DNA of 64,000 nucleotides from NCBI GenBank assembly GCA_035304345.1, contig DATGQE010000041.1, positions 1-64,000 on the forward strand, given 5' to 3'. The stretch is from IDS-8 sp035304345. Its GTDB lineage: Bacteria > Pseudomonadota > Gammaproteobacteria > Steroidobacterales > Woeseiaceae. The notes under the pieces are model-generated. The model saw only the letters and a program-made list of their open reading frames with translations. It was not told where the DNA came from and did no database searches. The first letter of the stretch is position 1. Each line of letters begins with the position of its first letter. Positions 8,676-17,718 of this stretch are shown here, one piece after another. The translations under genes and the position numbers were made by a program.

Positions 8676-11600
8676 ATGAGCACCAGGACGCGCAAGATCA
8701 CGCACCTCGGCGCCGGGTTGCTGCTCGCCCTCGGGGCGGGCATGCCCCCTGCCCTCGCGGACGACACCGAGCTGATGCTGCTGATGCCGGACGTCGAGGT
8801 GCGCCCGAACATCCTGTTCATGCTCGACACCTCCGGCAGCATGGACGACGAAGTCCGGACGAAAGAACCCTACAACCCGAACAACACGTATCCAGGCACC
8901 TGCAACGCCGCCGCGGTCTACTGGACGGACGTGGACGTCGTCCCGAACTGCGACACGGACCAGTACGTGCTGAAGAGCGCTTTCGTGTGCGCCGCGGCAT
9001 CCGGCCAGCTCACCGGCATCGGCAGCTACACGGATACGATGGTGCAGTATCGCGCGACGGCCGACCCCGACGTCATCCGCTGGCAGACGCTCCAGTCGGG
9101 CAATACCGAGGGCCTGGTCGAATGCATGGCCGATTCGGGGAACCACGGCGGCGGCACGACGGGCGAGGTTTACGCGACGAACGACCCCGGTTCCCCGTTC
9201 ACGAGCGATCCCGATCGCGAGCTCGCATGGGGCAGCGCGCCCGCCACGGTGACGTACACCGCTTACGACGGCAACTACCTCAACTGGAAGGCCTCGGCCG
9301 TCCAGACGGACGTGCGCAAGATCGACATCCTCAAGGCCGTCACCACCGCCGTGCTGAATTCCATCTCGGGCGTCAACGTCGGCATCATGCGGTTCAACAA
9401 CAACAACGGCGGCATCGTCATCAAGGCCATGAGCGATCTCGATGCCGACCGTGCCAGCATCCTGCAGACGGTGGCGAACCTGCCCGCACAGGGCAACACG
9501 CCGCTCGCGGAGGTCATGCTCGAAGGCGCACTCTACTGGCGCGGCCAGGCGCCGCATTTCGGCCTGAACCACGACGCCGCCGACCCGAATGCGGTTTCGG
9601 GCGGCAACTACATCAGCCCCGAGACGCAGGTCTGCGCGAAGAACTTCAACATCCTGCTGTCCGACGGGCAGCCGATGGACAACAACGACGAAGCCGGGAC
9701 GCTTGCCGCCGCGAGGCTGCCGGGCTTCCCGGGGTGTGACGGCTCGGGTACCGGCGCCTGCCTGGACGACATCGCCCAATACCTGGCCACGGTCGACATC
9801 GACCCCGTGCAGGACGGGGACCAGCTCGTCACGACCTACACGATCGGCTTCGCCATGGATATCCAGAACCTGCAGGAAACCGCGGCCGACTCGGGAGGCC
9901 GGTACTTCCGCGCAGACGACGTGGAAACGCTGACGAGCGTGCTGCTCAGCATCTTCTCGGACATCACCAAGCGATCGCTCTCGTTCACCGCGCCGGCGAT
10001 CTCGGTGAACTCGTTCAACCGCACCCAGAACCTGAACGACCTCTACATCACCGTCTTCGAAGCGGAGACGAAGGTGCACTGGCCGGGCAACCTGAAGAAG
10101 TACCGGGTCGTCGACAGCCAGATCGTCGATGCCGCGGACAACCCGGCGGTCGACCCGTCCTCCGGCTTCTTCCGGGAGGGCGCGCGGAGCTTCTGGAGCA
10201 CGGATGCCGACGGCGCCGACGTCACCGCGGGCGGTGCGGCGCACCAGCTTCCGCCCCCGGCGTCACGGACGCTGTTGACGAACAGCGGTGCCGGGGGATC
10301 GCTGGAGGCGATCACTGCCGCCAACGTGACCGCCGCCGACCTCGGCCTGACCGGGGCGGCCGGCGAGCCGACGCTCGAGGAGCTGATCTCGTGGATGCAC
10401 GGGCTCGACGTGCGCGACGAGGATCTCGACAACGCGCACGACGATGCGCGGAACGCCATGGGCGACCCCCTGCACTCCCAGCCCGCGTCGGTCGTCTACG
10501 GCGGCAGCGCCACCAATCCGGAAGTCGTGGTATTCGTCGGCACCAACGACGGCTACCTGCACGCCATCGACGGGGCCACCGGCCGCGAGCTGTGGGCGTT
10601 CGTGCCGATGGAGCTCCTGGGCGACATGAACCGGCTCTATTTCGATCCCGCCTCCAACTTCAAGCACTACGGCATCGACGGCAACATCGTCCCGGTCGTG
10701 TTCGACGCCGACAATGACGGGGTCATCGAGCCCGCCGACGGCGATTTCGTCTACATCGTGTTCGGCATGCGCCGCGGCGGTTCCACGTATTACGCGCTCG
10801 ACGTGACGGACAAGTCGCAGCCGGAGCTCTTGTGGGCGCGCCAGTTCCCCGAGTTCGGCCAGACCTGGTCTACGCCGGTCATCGCACGGGTCGACACCGA
10901 CGACATCGACGACCCGAGCATCGATCGGCGCATCCGCGATGCCGTGGTCATCGTCGGGGGCGGCTACGACCCGGTGCACGATACGCCGGCCGCACCGGCC
11001 GGCCCCGACGCCCTGGGCGCCGGGATCCACATGCTGGACCTCTTCACCGGCGAACGGATCTGGTGGGCAGGCCCGGGCAGCTCCGCGGCGAATCTCAAGC
11101 TTGCGCAGATGACGCGTGCATTCCCGTCACCGATCCGGGTGATCGACATGAGCGGCGACGGCTACGCGGACCGCATGTACGCGGCCGACATCGCCGGGCG
11201 CATCTGGCGCTTCGACATCACGAACGGCGCGGAGCCGAACAGCCTCGTTGCCGGCGGGATCATCGCCGATCTCGGCAGCGACGGCGCGGAGGAGACCTCG
11301 GTCATTCCGCGCCGGTTCTACACCGCACCGGACGTGGCGATCTTCAACGACCCGATCCAGGGCCGCCGTTTCATCTCGATCAGCATCGGCAGCGGCTACC
11401 GCGCCCATCCGCTGAACGAGAGCGCCAACGACATGTTCTTCTCCGTGCGCGACCCGGACGTGTTCAACCAGCTCACGGCGACCGACTATGCCGGCTACGA
11501 CGTGGCGACCGTGGACGACCTCGTGACGGCGACGCCGGACGCGGCCGCGACCGTCGGCCCCGAGGACCGCGGCTGGAAGCTCGTGCTGCCGCCCGAGCAG

Positions 11601-11975
11601 GCGGTGCTCTCCGATTCCGTGACCTTCAACGACGCGGTCCTGTTCGTCGCGTTCGCACCCGACGTCAACACGAACAACCCCTGCCAGCCGAGCGCCGGGC
11701 GCAACTTCCTCTACATGGTGAGCGTCGTCAACGGTGACTTCGCCATCAACCACCTGGATTCCGAGGTCGACATCGACGAGACGCCGTACGTCGAGATCGC
11801 CCAGGGCGGCATCGCACCGACGCCCGTCGTGCTGTTCCCGGGATCGCCCGATCCGAACTGCGAGGGAGCCGACTGCACCCGTCCGCCGATCTTCTGCGTC
11901 GGGACGGAATGCTTCGAGTCCGGCTTCCCGAACAACCCGGTGCGGACCCTGTGGACGCAGGACGGAATCGAGTAA
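8676..11975 (+). CDS. pilY1: type IV pilus tip adhesin / assembly factor PilY1
   Basis: 1,099 residues, the usual size. A signal peptide (LGAGLLLALGAGMPPALA) is followed by a von Willebrand A-like domain whose MIDAS motif is LDTSGSMDD near residue 50. The C-terminal half is the PilY1 beta-propeller (VVFVGTNDGYLHAIDGATG, PVIARVDTDD). An EF-hand-like calcium loop, DADNDGVIEPADGD, lies at about 677-690, where PilY1 proteins bind Ca2+ to control retraction. The frame is open from a GTG at 8643, but the ATG at 8676 has AAGGAAAG before it and yields the signal peptide. Known roles are surface sensing, adhesion and antagonism of PilT-driven retraction. Confidence 0.95.
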   Translation: MSTRTRKITHLGAGLLLALGAGMPPALADDTELMLLMPDVEVRPNILFMLDTSGSMDDEVRTKEPYNPNNTYPGTCNAAAVYWTDVDVVPNCDTDQYVLKSAFVCAAASGQLTGIGSYTDTMVQYRATADPDVIRWQTLQSGNTEGLVECMADSGNHGGGTTGEVYATNDPGSPFTSDPDRELAWGSAPATVTYTAYDGNYLNWKASAVQTDVRKIDILKAVTTAVLNSISGVNVGIMRFNNNNGGIVIKAMSDLDADRASILQTVANLPAQGNTPLAEVMLEGALYWRGQAPHFGLNHDAADPNAVSGGNYISPETQVCAKNFNILLSDGQPMDNNDEAGTLAAARLPGFPGCDGSGTGACLDDIAQYLATVDIDPVQDGDQLVTTYTIGFAMDIQNLQETAADSGGRYFRADDVETLTSVLLSIFSDITKRSLSFTAPAISVNSFNRTQNLNDLYITVFEAETKVHWPGNLKKYRVVDSQIVDAADNPAVDPSSGFFREGARSFWSTDADGADVTAGGAAHQLPPPASRTLLTNSGAGGSLEAITAANVTAADLGLTGAAGEPTLEELISWMHGLDVRDEDLDNAHDDARNAMGDPLHSQPASVVYGGSATNPEVVVFVGTNDGYLHAIDGATGRELWAFVPMELLGDMNRLYFDPASNFKHYGIDGNIVPVVFDADNDGVIEPADGDFVYIVFGMRRGGSTYYALDVTDKSQPELLWARQFPEFGQTWSTPVIARVDTDDIDDPSIDRRIRDAVVIVGGGYDPVHDTPAAPAGPDALGAGIHMLDLFTGERIWWAGPGSSAANLKLAQMTRAFPSPIRVIDMSGDGYADRMYAADIAGRIWRFDITNGAEPNSLVAGGIIADLGSDGAEETSVIPRRFYTAPDVAIFNDPIQGRRFISISIGSGYRAHPLNESANDMFFSVRDPDVFNQLTATDYAGYDVATVDDLVTATPDAAATVGPEDRGWKLVLPPEQAVLSDSVTFNDAVLFVAFAPDVNTNNPCQPSAGRNFLYMVSVVNGDFAINHLDSEVDIDETPYVEIAQGGIAPTPVVLFPGSPDPNCEGADCTRPPIFCVGTECFESGFPNNPVRTLWTQDGIE

Positions 11976-11997
11976 GGTCTGCGCGGAGGGCAGCGAC

Positions 11998-12417
11998 ATG
12001 AATGAACTCAAGCGCATGCGGGGCGTGACGCTCATGGAGCTGATGATCGTCGTGGTGATCGTCGGCATCCTCGCCGGCATCGCCTACCCGAGCTACCGCC
12101 AGCACGTCCAGCGCGCGAAGCGCCCCGAGGCGATGTCGGTCCTGCTGCAGATCGCCACCGAGCAGGAGCGCTACTACCTGAACCACAACACCTATGCGAG
12201 CAGCCTGACCGCCCTCGGCTTCGCGAGCGATCCGTACGTCACCCAGACCGGCAGCTACTCGGTCACGATCACGGCCGCGGACGCCAACACCTACCAGGCC
12301 ACTGCCACGTACCAGGTCGGCGACGAGGAAGCCTCGAGATGCGGCGTCTTCAGCCTCGACGCGGCCGGCAACAAGACCTCGGCACCGCAGGCGGATTGCT
12401 GGACCAGCAACCGGTAG
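11998..12417 (+). CDS. pilE: type IV pilus minor pilin PilE
   Basis: 139 residues. MRG^VTLMELMIVVVIVGILAGIAYPSY is a textbook type IV pilin helix with Glu+5, followed by VQRAKRPEAMSVLLQIATEQERYYL. Two late cysteines (SRCGVF and ADCWTS) form the D-loop. This is the PilE-type minor pilin that closes the fimT/pilVWXY1E operon, with a good GGAGGG ribosome site 6 bases before the ATG. Confidence 0.92.
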   Translation: MNELKRMRGVTLMELMIVVVIVGILAGIAYPSYRQHVQRAKRPEAMSVLLQIATEQERYYLNHNTYASSLTALGFASDPYVTQTGSYSVTITAADANTYQATATYQVGDEEASRCGVFSLDAAGNKTSAPQADCWTSNR

Positions 12418-12422
12418 GACCG

Positions 12423-12443
12423 GGCGCGCGCGACGTGCGCGCC
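12423..12443. terminator. shared hairpin between pilE and lspA
   Basis: GGCGCGC (12423-12429) pairs with GCGCGCC (12437-12443) around a 7-base loop in the 25-base gap between the convergent pilE and lspA genes. It has no U-tract on either strand, so its terminator activity is a guess. Confidence 0.35.
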
Positions 12444-12958
12444 TAGGAGGACTTGCGGCCCGACAGGAACAAGGCGTCGAAGATCAGGAGCGCCGCGCCG
12501 ACCGTGATGGCCGAATCCGCGACGTTGAACGAGGGGAACGGCCAGCTTCCGATCAGCACCTGCACGAAATCGACCACGTGCCCCACCCGTATGCGGTCGA
12601 TCACGTTGCCGATGGCACCGCCGAGCACGAGCGCCAAGCCGGCGGACAGCACGAACTGTCCCGCGTTCTTGAGGCGCCAGAGCCACACCACGATGACGCT
12701 GCTGATGCCGAGCGCCAGCGCGATGAAGAACCAGCGCTGCCAGCCGGAGGCATCGGCCAGGAAGCTGAATGCCGCACCCTCGTTCTGCTGGTGCGTGATA
12801 TTGAAGAACGGCAGCACCTCGATCCTGCCGTACAGGGGAACGTGCCGGACGATCGCCCACTTCGTGACCTGGTCCAGGATGACGACCGCGACGGCGACGT
12901 ACATCCAGATCGCGAACGGCTCACGCGCCCGCGGCTTGTCGACTCGCTCCTCGCTCAA
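12443..12958 (-). CDS. lspA: lipoprotein signal peptidase LspA (SPase II)
   Basis: 171-residue inner-membrane aspartyl protease that cleaves the signal peptide of diacylglyceryl-prolipoproteins. It has four hydrophobic segments. The two catalytic motifs are visible: GGAIGNVIDR (Asp121) and FNVADSAI (Asp148). The start is a TTG that overlaps the ribF stop (TTGA), with GAGGAAAAG upstream, so the two genes are translationally coupled. In most proteobacteria ileS lies between ribF and lspA; here it is missing. Confidence 0.94.
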   Translation of the reverse strand: MSEERVDKPRAREPFAIWMYVAVAVVILDQVTKWAIVRHVPLYGRIEVLPFFNITHQQNEGAAFSFLADASGWQRWFFIALALGISSVIVVWLWRLKNAGQFVLSAGLALVLGGAIGNVIDRIRVGHVVDFVQVLIGSWPFPSFNVADSAITVGAALLIFDALFLSGRKSS

Positions 12959-13896
12959 GGCTTTTCCTCGCTCAAGAGTTCCCTTGCCCGGGCCGCATCG
13001 CGGTGCATCTGCTCGATGAGCGCCTGCTCGTCGTCGAACTTTTCTTCGCTCCTCAGGCGGGCGATGAAATCGACGTGAATGTAGCGTCCGTATATCGTCT
13101 CGTCAAAGTCGAAGATGTGCACCTCGAGCAACGGCTTCGTGCCGCCGAAAGTCGGCCGCGTGCCGACGCTCGCGACCGAATCCAGCGGTGCGCTCGACAA
13201 CCCCCGTACCCGCGTCGCGAAAATTCCCATCACCGGGCTGCGGCGCCGCCGGAGATGGACGTTGGCCGTCGGGAACCCGAGCTTCCTCCCCAGGTTTTCG
13301 CCGCGCACCACCTTGCCCGACATGCTGTAGGGTCGCCCGAGGAAGCGGGTGGCCCGGCGCAGGTCGCCGACGGCCAGCGCTTCGCGGATCGCGGTGCTGC
13401 TGACCCGCTCGCCGTCCACGATCACGCTCGGGAGCTGGTGCACCTGGAAACCCAGCGCCCGGCCGGCGCGCCTGAGCTCCGCGGCGGTGCCCTCGCGCCT
13501 GGCGGCGAAACGGAAATCGTCGCCGATGACGAGGTGCCGCACGTTCATCGCGTGCACGAGCAACCGCCGGATGAAGTCGTCCACCGTCATGGCGCGCATG
13601 CCCGCGTCGAAACGCGGGCAGAAGAACACGTCGACGCCGGCGGCCTTCAGCGCGTCGAACTTCTCGCGGAAGCGCATCAGGCGAGCCGGGGGGCGCTCCG
13701 CGGCGAAGAACTCCCGCGGCATCGGCTCGAAGCTCATGACGACGGAGGGCAGCCCGTCCCGGCGGGCGAGCGACAGGACCGCATCGAGCAGCTTCCGGTG
13801 GCCGAGGTGCAGCCCGTCGTAGGAGCCTATGGTGGCGGCGCTCCCGCGCTCGACGACGTCGAAGGGGAACTCTTCCGCCCTGCGGACGAGGCGCAC
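12955..13896 (-). CDS. ribF: bifunctional riboflavin kinase / FAD synthetase RibF
   Basis: 313 residues. The N-terminal FMN adenylyltransferase carries GSYDGLHLGHRKLL (HxGH-type nucleotidyltransferase motif) and VSSTAIREAL. The C-terminal flavokinase carries GRKLGFPTANVHL and FDFDETIYGRYIHVDF. It makes FMN and FAD from riboflavin. It overlaps lspA by 4 bases and lies 77 bases from murJ on the same strand. FAD supply is relevant to the flavin-dependent halogenases further right, but the gene is housekeeping. Confidence 0.95.
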   Translation of the reverse strand: MRLVRRAEEFPFDVVERGSAATIGSYDGLHLGHRKLLDAVLSLARRDGLPSVVMSFEPMPREFFAAERPPARLMRFREKFDALKAAGVDVFFCPRFDAGMRAMTVDDFIRRLLVHAMNVRHLVIGDDFRFAARREGTAAELRRAGRALGFQVHQLPSVIVDGERVSSTAIREALAVGDLRRATRFLGRPYSMSGKVVRGENLGRKLGFPTANVHLRRRRSPVMGIFATRVRGLSSAPLDSVASVGTRPTFGGTKPLLEVHIFDFDETIYGRYIHVDFIARLRSEEKFDDEQALIEQMHRDAARARELLSEEKP

Positions 13897-13973
13897 GCGA
13901 TCAGGCCCCGCCCGGGCGGCAGTCGAAACGTTTCGGCATCCGCCTCATTGTACCGGCAAGGCAGGCCGCCGGC

Positions 13974-15602
13974 TCAGTCGCGTCGCAGCCGGAACGCGGA
14001 CGGGCGAAGCCCCAGCGCCAGCAGCGCGGCGAAGTAGACGACGCTGCCCGCCGCCACCTCGACGCCCAGCCACAGCGAGCGTGGCGCGAGCCCGCCGGAA
14101 AGCCACCAGTCGAGGGGACGGTGGAGCAGCACGAGCACGCCCGTCATGGCGGCGGTGGCGACCAGCACCCGGGCGAGGAACGGGCCCCAGCCGGCGGCAC
14201 GGCCGAGAATGCCCTCCCCGCGCAGGCCGCGGTAGAGCAGTCCGGCATTGAGGAGCGCCGCCACGGAAACCGCGAGCGCGAGCCCGGCGTGCGTCGCCTC
14301 GAACCCGGCACGCGCCAGGGACCACGCGAGCAGCACGCTCAGCACGAAGTTCACGCCGAGCGAGATCACTCCGATCTTCACCGGGGTCTTGGTGTCCTCG
14401 CGCGCGAAGTATGCCGGCGCGAGGATCTTGACGAACGAAAAGCCGATCAGCCCGAGCGAGAACGCCTGCAGGCTCAGTCCGGCGTGCTCGACGTCCGTGG
14501 CGGTGAACTCGCCGCCGTAGTACACGGTCGCCGTGAGGGGCTCCGCGAGCACGATCAGGCCGACTGCCGCCGGCACGGAAATGAGGGTCACGATGCGCAG
14601 CGACCAGTCGACCGTGTGCGAGAACGCCTCGGTCGAGGCGGTGGCGTGCTGCCGTGAGAGATACGGCAGCGTGACCGTCGCGAGAGCGATGCCGAACAGC
14701 CCGAGCGGGAACTCCATCAGCCGGTCCGAGTAGTACAGCAGGCTGATCTTCCCGACGCCGAGCATGGACGCGATGATGCCGCCGAGCAGCACGTTGATCT
14801 GGGCCACCGACGAGCCGAAGATGCCGGGCAGCATGAGCTGGCCGATGCGGCGCACGCCTTCGTGGCGCGGACGCCAGCGAGGCCGGGGGATGGCGTGAAT
14901 CTTCGCGAGGAACGGCACCTGGAACAGGAGCTGGATGACGCCCGCGATGAACACGCCGTAAGCGAGCGCCATCCCCGGCTCCTCCAGCCTGGGAGCGAGC
15001 CACATCGCCGCGGCGATGAGCACCACGTTCAGGATCACGGGCGTGAACGCCGGCGCGCCGAACCGTCCGTAGGTGTTCAGGATGCCGCCGGCGAACGCGG
15101 TGAGCGAGACGAAGAACAGGTAAGGAAACGTGAAGCGCAGCATCGCGGTGGCGACGTCGAACCTGCCGTCGTCTCCCACGAACCCCGGGGCCACGAGGAA
15201 CACGAGCAGCGGCGCCGCGATCACGCCGGCCAGCGTCACCAGGAACAGGAGGAGGCCGAAGGTGCCGGCCACCGAATCGACCAGCAGGCGTGCCTCGGCA
15301 TGGTCGTGCTGCTCCCGGTAGCGGGCCATGACGGGCACGAAACCCTGCGAGAAGGCCCCTTCGGCGAAGAACCGGCGGAGCATGTTCGGGATGCGGTTCG
15401 CGACGATGAAGGCGTCCATCACCAGGGACACGCCGAAGTAGCGTGCGAAGACTGCCTCCCGGACGAGGCCGAGCACCCGTGAGAGGAGCGTCATCCCGCT
15501 CACGATGGAGGTGGAACGCAGGAGGCCCGTCCCGGACACGACTCGGGCAGGCTGCACGGGCGAAGGGGAAGTCCGGCCGGCGGCCGGCGTGTTCTCGGAC
15601 AT
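13974..15602 (-). CDS. murJ: lipid II flippase MurJ
   Basis: 542-residue polytopic membrane protein of the MOP superfamily (14 or so hydrophobic segments) that moves lipid II across the inner membrane for peptidoglycan synthesis. Family motifs include SGMTLLSRVLGLVREAVFARYFG, MDAFIVANRIPNMLRRFFAEGAF and QGFVPV near the N-terminus. The frame is open further upstream to 15719, but that part is Arg/Pro-rich; the ATG at 15602 (MSENTP) is preferred. It is divergent from rpsT, the standard arrangement in gammaproteobacteria. Confidence 0.93.
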   Translation of the reverse strand: MSENTPAAGRTSPSPVQPARVVSGTGLLRSTSIVSGMTLLSRVLGLVREAVFARYFGVSLVMDAFIVANRIPNMLRRFFAEGAFSQGFVPVMARYREQHDHAEARLLVDSVAGTFGLLLFLVTLAGVIAAPLLVFLVAPGFVGDDGRFDVATAMLRFTFPYLFFVSLTAFAGGILNTYGRFGAPAFTPVILNVVLIAAAMWLAPRLEEPGMALAYGVFIAGVIQLLFQVPFLAKIHAIPRPRWRPRHEGVRRIGQLMLPGIFGSSVAQINVLLGGIIASMLGVGKISLLYYSDRLMEFPLGLFGIALATVTLPYLSRQHATASTEAFSHTVDWSLRIVTLISVPAAVGLIVLAEPLTATVYYGGEFTATDVEHAGLSLQAFSLGLIGFSFVKILAPAYFAREDTKTPVKIGVISLGVNFVLSVLLAWSLARAGFEATHAGLALAVSVAALLNAGLLYRGLRGEGILGRAAGWGPFLARVLVATAAMTGVLVLLHRPLDWWLSGGLAPRSLWLGVEVAAGSVVYFAALLALGLRPSAFRLRRD

Positions 15603-15712
15603 GCTGCGGGTTCGGAAGCCAGCCCTTAGTGTACGTGAAATGATGCTGCGGATCAGAGGTTTACGGCCCCCTCCCCCGGCTCGCCGGGGGCCGCCGCGCG
15701 GCCGCGGCAGCG

Positions 15713-15741
15713 TTGACAACGCTCCGGCCGATCACAATAAT
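15713..15741 (+). promoter_or_regulatory. sigma-70 promoter of rpsT
   Basis: TTGACA (15713-15718), a 17-base spacer and AATAAT (15736-15741), about 68 bases before the rpsT start. This is the strongest promoter by eye in the window, fitting a ribosomal-protein gene. Confidence 0.75.
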
Positions 15742-15809
15742 ACGCGGCTCCTTCGGTCCCCCGAGCCTTTCCCCGGCTCGCCGGACCCCCGACGAAGCGG
15801 AAGGGACGA

Positions 15810-16076
15810 GTGGCCAACATCAAGTCAGCCCAGAAGCGCGCGCGCCAGGCGCAGAAGCGCAGGCTCCACAACATGGGCCTGCGGTCGCGCATGCGCACCC
15901 TCATCAAGAACGTGCTGAAGGCGATCGAGAAAGGCGACAAGGCCGCCGCCGAGCAGGCCTACAAGATCGCCGTCCCGGTCATCGACAGCATGACCAACAA
16001 GGGCATCATCAGCAAGAACAAGGCCGCGCGCCACAAGAGCCGCCTCAACAAGAAGCTGAAGGACCTGGCGGCCTGA
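15810..16076 (+). CDS. rpsT: 30S ribosomal protein S20
   Basis: 88 residues from a GTG start preceded by GGAAGGGA. The sequence is a typical basic helical S20: ANIKSAQKRARQAQKRRLHN, RTLIKNVLKAIEKGDK, then a C-terminal NKAARHKSRLNKKLKDL. It binds 16S rRNA early in 30S assembly. A strong promoter lies upstream. Confidence 0.97.
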   Translation: MANIKSAQKRARQAQKRRLHNMGLRSRMRTLIKNVLKAIEKGDKAAAEQAYKIAVPVIDSMTNKGIISKNKAARHKSRLNKKLKDLAA

Positions 16077-16135
16077 CGCGCAGGAGCGCGCACGCGCGCG
16101 GACCTGCAAACCCGCAAGACCGCCCCGCTCCACGT

Positions 16136-16158
16136 GCAGGCGCGCGCAATGCGCCTGC
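16136..16158. terminator. hairpin between convergent rpsT and obgE
   Basis: A perfect 8-bp stem, GCAGGCGC / GCGCCTGC, with a 7-base loop, lies in the 123-base gap between the two convergent genes. It lacks a U-tract. It could end either transcript. Confidence 0.35.
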
Positions 16159-16199
16159 GAGTGCATCGCCGCTTCCCTGCGGCACCGCGCCGTGCACCG

Positions 16200-17219
16200 C
16201 TACTCCTGCCGGGCGACCTCCTGCATGGCGGCCTGCGCCAGGGCCTGGCAACCGGCGCCGGTCGCGGCGCTGACCTCGAAGCACGGGGCCTGCCAGTCGA
16301 GCTCGGCGAGCAGGGAATCGCGCAAGGCGGCGAGCTCGTCGGCGGGCACCAGGTCGATCTTGTTCAGGACGAGCCAGCGCGGCCGTGCCGCGAGCTCCTC
16401 GGAGAACCTGGCGAGCTCCGCCTCGATGGTCCGCACCTGCTCGGCGGGCCCGGGCGCTCCCTCCGGCGGCGCGATGTCGACCACGTGCAGCAGCAAACGG
16501 CAGCGCTGCACGTGCCGCAGGAAGCGATGGCCGAGCCCCGCGCCCTCCGCCGCGCCCTCGATGAGGCCCGGGATGTCGGCGAGCACGAAGCTCTGCCACG
16601 GTCCGCTGCCGACCGAGACCACGCCGAGGTGCGGGTGCAGGGTGGTGAACGGGTACGGCGCCACCTTCGGTCGTGCGGCCGACAGCGCCCGCAGGAGCGT
16701 CGACTTGCCCGCGTTCGGCATCCCGACGAGACCCACGTCGGCCAGCAGCTTGAGCTCGAGCCGCAGGTGGCGCGCCTCGCCCGGCGTGCCCGGCGTGGTC
16801 TTCCGCGGCGCCCGGTTCGTGCTGCTCTTGAAGCGCGTGTTGCCGTAGCCGCCGCGACCGCCCTGCGCGACCTTCAGGCGTTCCCCGGGCTCCGTCAGGT
16901 CGCCGAGAAGCTCGCCCGTATCGACGTCGTACACGAGCGTCCCGCACGGCACCGGTATCTCCAGGTCGTCTCCCGAGCGGCCGGTGCGGTTACGGCCTGC
17001 CCCGGGCTCGCCGCTCGGCGCGCGGTAGCGCCGGTTGACGCGGAAATCGGCGAGCGTATTGATGCCGGGAGTGGCGACGAGGTAAACGCTGCCGCCGTCT
17101 CCGCCGTCTCCGCCGTCCGGGCCACCGCGCTCCACGTACTTTTCGCGGCGGAAGCTCAAGGCCCCGGGCCCGCCGTTCCCGGCCTGTACGCGGAGAGTGG
17201 CTTCGTCAACGAAATTCAC
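16200..17219 (-). CDS. obgE: GTPase ObgE/CgtA
   Basis: 339 residues. A glycine-rich Obg fold (residues 1 to about 158: GNGGPGALSFRREKYVERGG, PDGGDGGDGGS) is followed by a G domain with the P-loop GMPNAGKST, switch II DIPGLIEGAAEGAGLG and NKID. It is an essential GTPase acting in 50S maturation and stringent-response signalling. The start is GTG with GAGG upstream. It lies downstream of rplU-rpmA, separated by an intrinsic terminator. Confidence 0.96.
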   Translation of the reverse strand: MNFVDEATLRVQAGNGGPGALSFRREKYVERGGPDGGDGGDGGSVYLVATPGINTLADFRVNRRYRAPSGEPGAGRNRTGRSGDDLEIPVPCGTLVYDVDTGELLGDLTEPGERLKVAQGGRGGYGNTRFKSSTNRAPRKTTPGTPGEARHLRLELKLLADVGLVGMPNAGKSTLLRALSAARPKVAPYPFTTLHPHLGVVSVGSGPWQSFVLADIPGLIEGAAEGAGLGHRFLRHVQRCRLLLHVVDIAPPEGAPGPAEQVRTIEAELARFSEELAARPRWLVLNKIDLVPADELAALRDSLLAELDWQAPCFEVSAATGAGCQALAQAAMQEVARQE

Positions 17220-17348
17220 GTCCTCACCCGATCTGCCGGCGCGGCGGCATCCCCTGCCGCCCGCCTACCGTGCACGGCCACCGGTGCCGGGCACGACAAG
17301 CGGCGGTCTGACGGTCGTGCGGTACAGCGCCGCCTGGAAGGGTCGCAC

Positions 17349-17374
17349 AAAAAACCCCGCCGAGCGGGGTTTTT
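17349..17374 (-). terminator. rho-independent terminator after rpmA
   Basis: On the minus strand the transcript reads AAAAACCCCGC-TCG-GCGGGGTTTTTT: a GC stem with a tight loop followed by six U. It lies about 23 bases beyond the rpmA stop and before obgE, so it should end or attenuate rplU-rpmA transcription. Confidence 0.85.
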
Positions 17375-17396
17375 CGCCTCGAAAAAAGCGAGCCCG

Positions 17397-17654
17397 TCAG
17401 CTCGCGTCGACGCTGACGAACTGGCGGTTCTTCGGCCCTTTGGTTTCGAAGCGCACCCGGCCGTCCCGGATCGCGAACAAGGTGTGATCGCGGCCGATAC
17501 CGACGTTGGTGCCGGGATGAAAGCGCGTGCCGCGCTGGCGCACGATGATGTTGCCGGCGGTGACCGCCTGGCCGCCGAAGATCTTCACGCCCAGGCGCTT
17601 CGACTCCGAATCGCGCCCGTTCTTGCTGCTTCCGCCTGCCTTCTTGTGTGCCAC
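17397..17654 (-). CDS. rpmA: 50S ribosomal protein L27
   Basis: 85 residues from a GTG start. MAHKKAGGSSKNGRDSESKR is the classical L27 N-terminus that reaches the peptidyl-transferase centre; GTRFHPGTNVGIGRDHTLFA follows. It is co-transcribed after rplU with a 64-base gap and a terminator immediately downstream. Confidence 0.97.
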   Translation of the reverse strand: MAHKKAGGSSKNGRDSESKRLGVKIFGGQAVTAGNIIVRQRGTRFHPGTNVGIGRDHTLFAIRDGRVRFETKGPKNRQFVSVDAS

Positions 17655-17718
17655 TGTTCTCTACCCGTTTCCTGCTGCGACCGGGTTGGACCCGGCCAAT
17701 GACCTTAGGTTCGCGCCG

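Noticed and set aside
6731..8842. A 703-codon open frame on the minus strand, opposite pilW, pilX and the small secreted gene
   Set aside because: High-GC DNA with strong third-position bias leaves long antisense frames open. This one covers several clearly recognisable plus-strand pilus genes and its translation is an Arg/Gly/His-rich composition with no family motifs.
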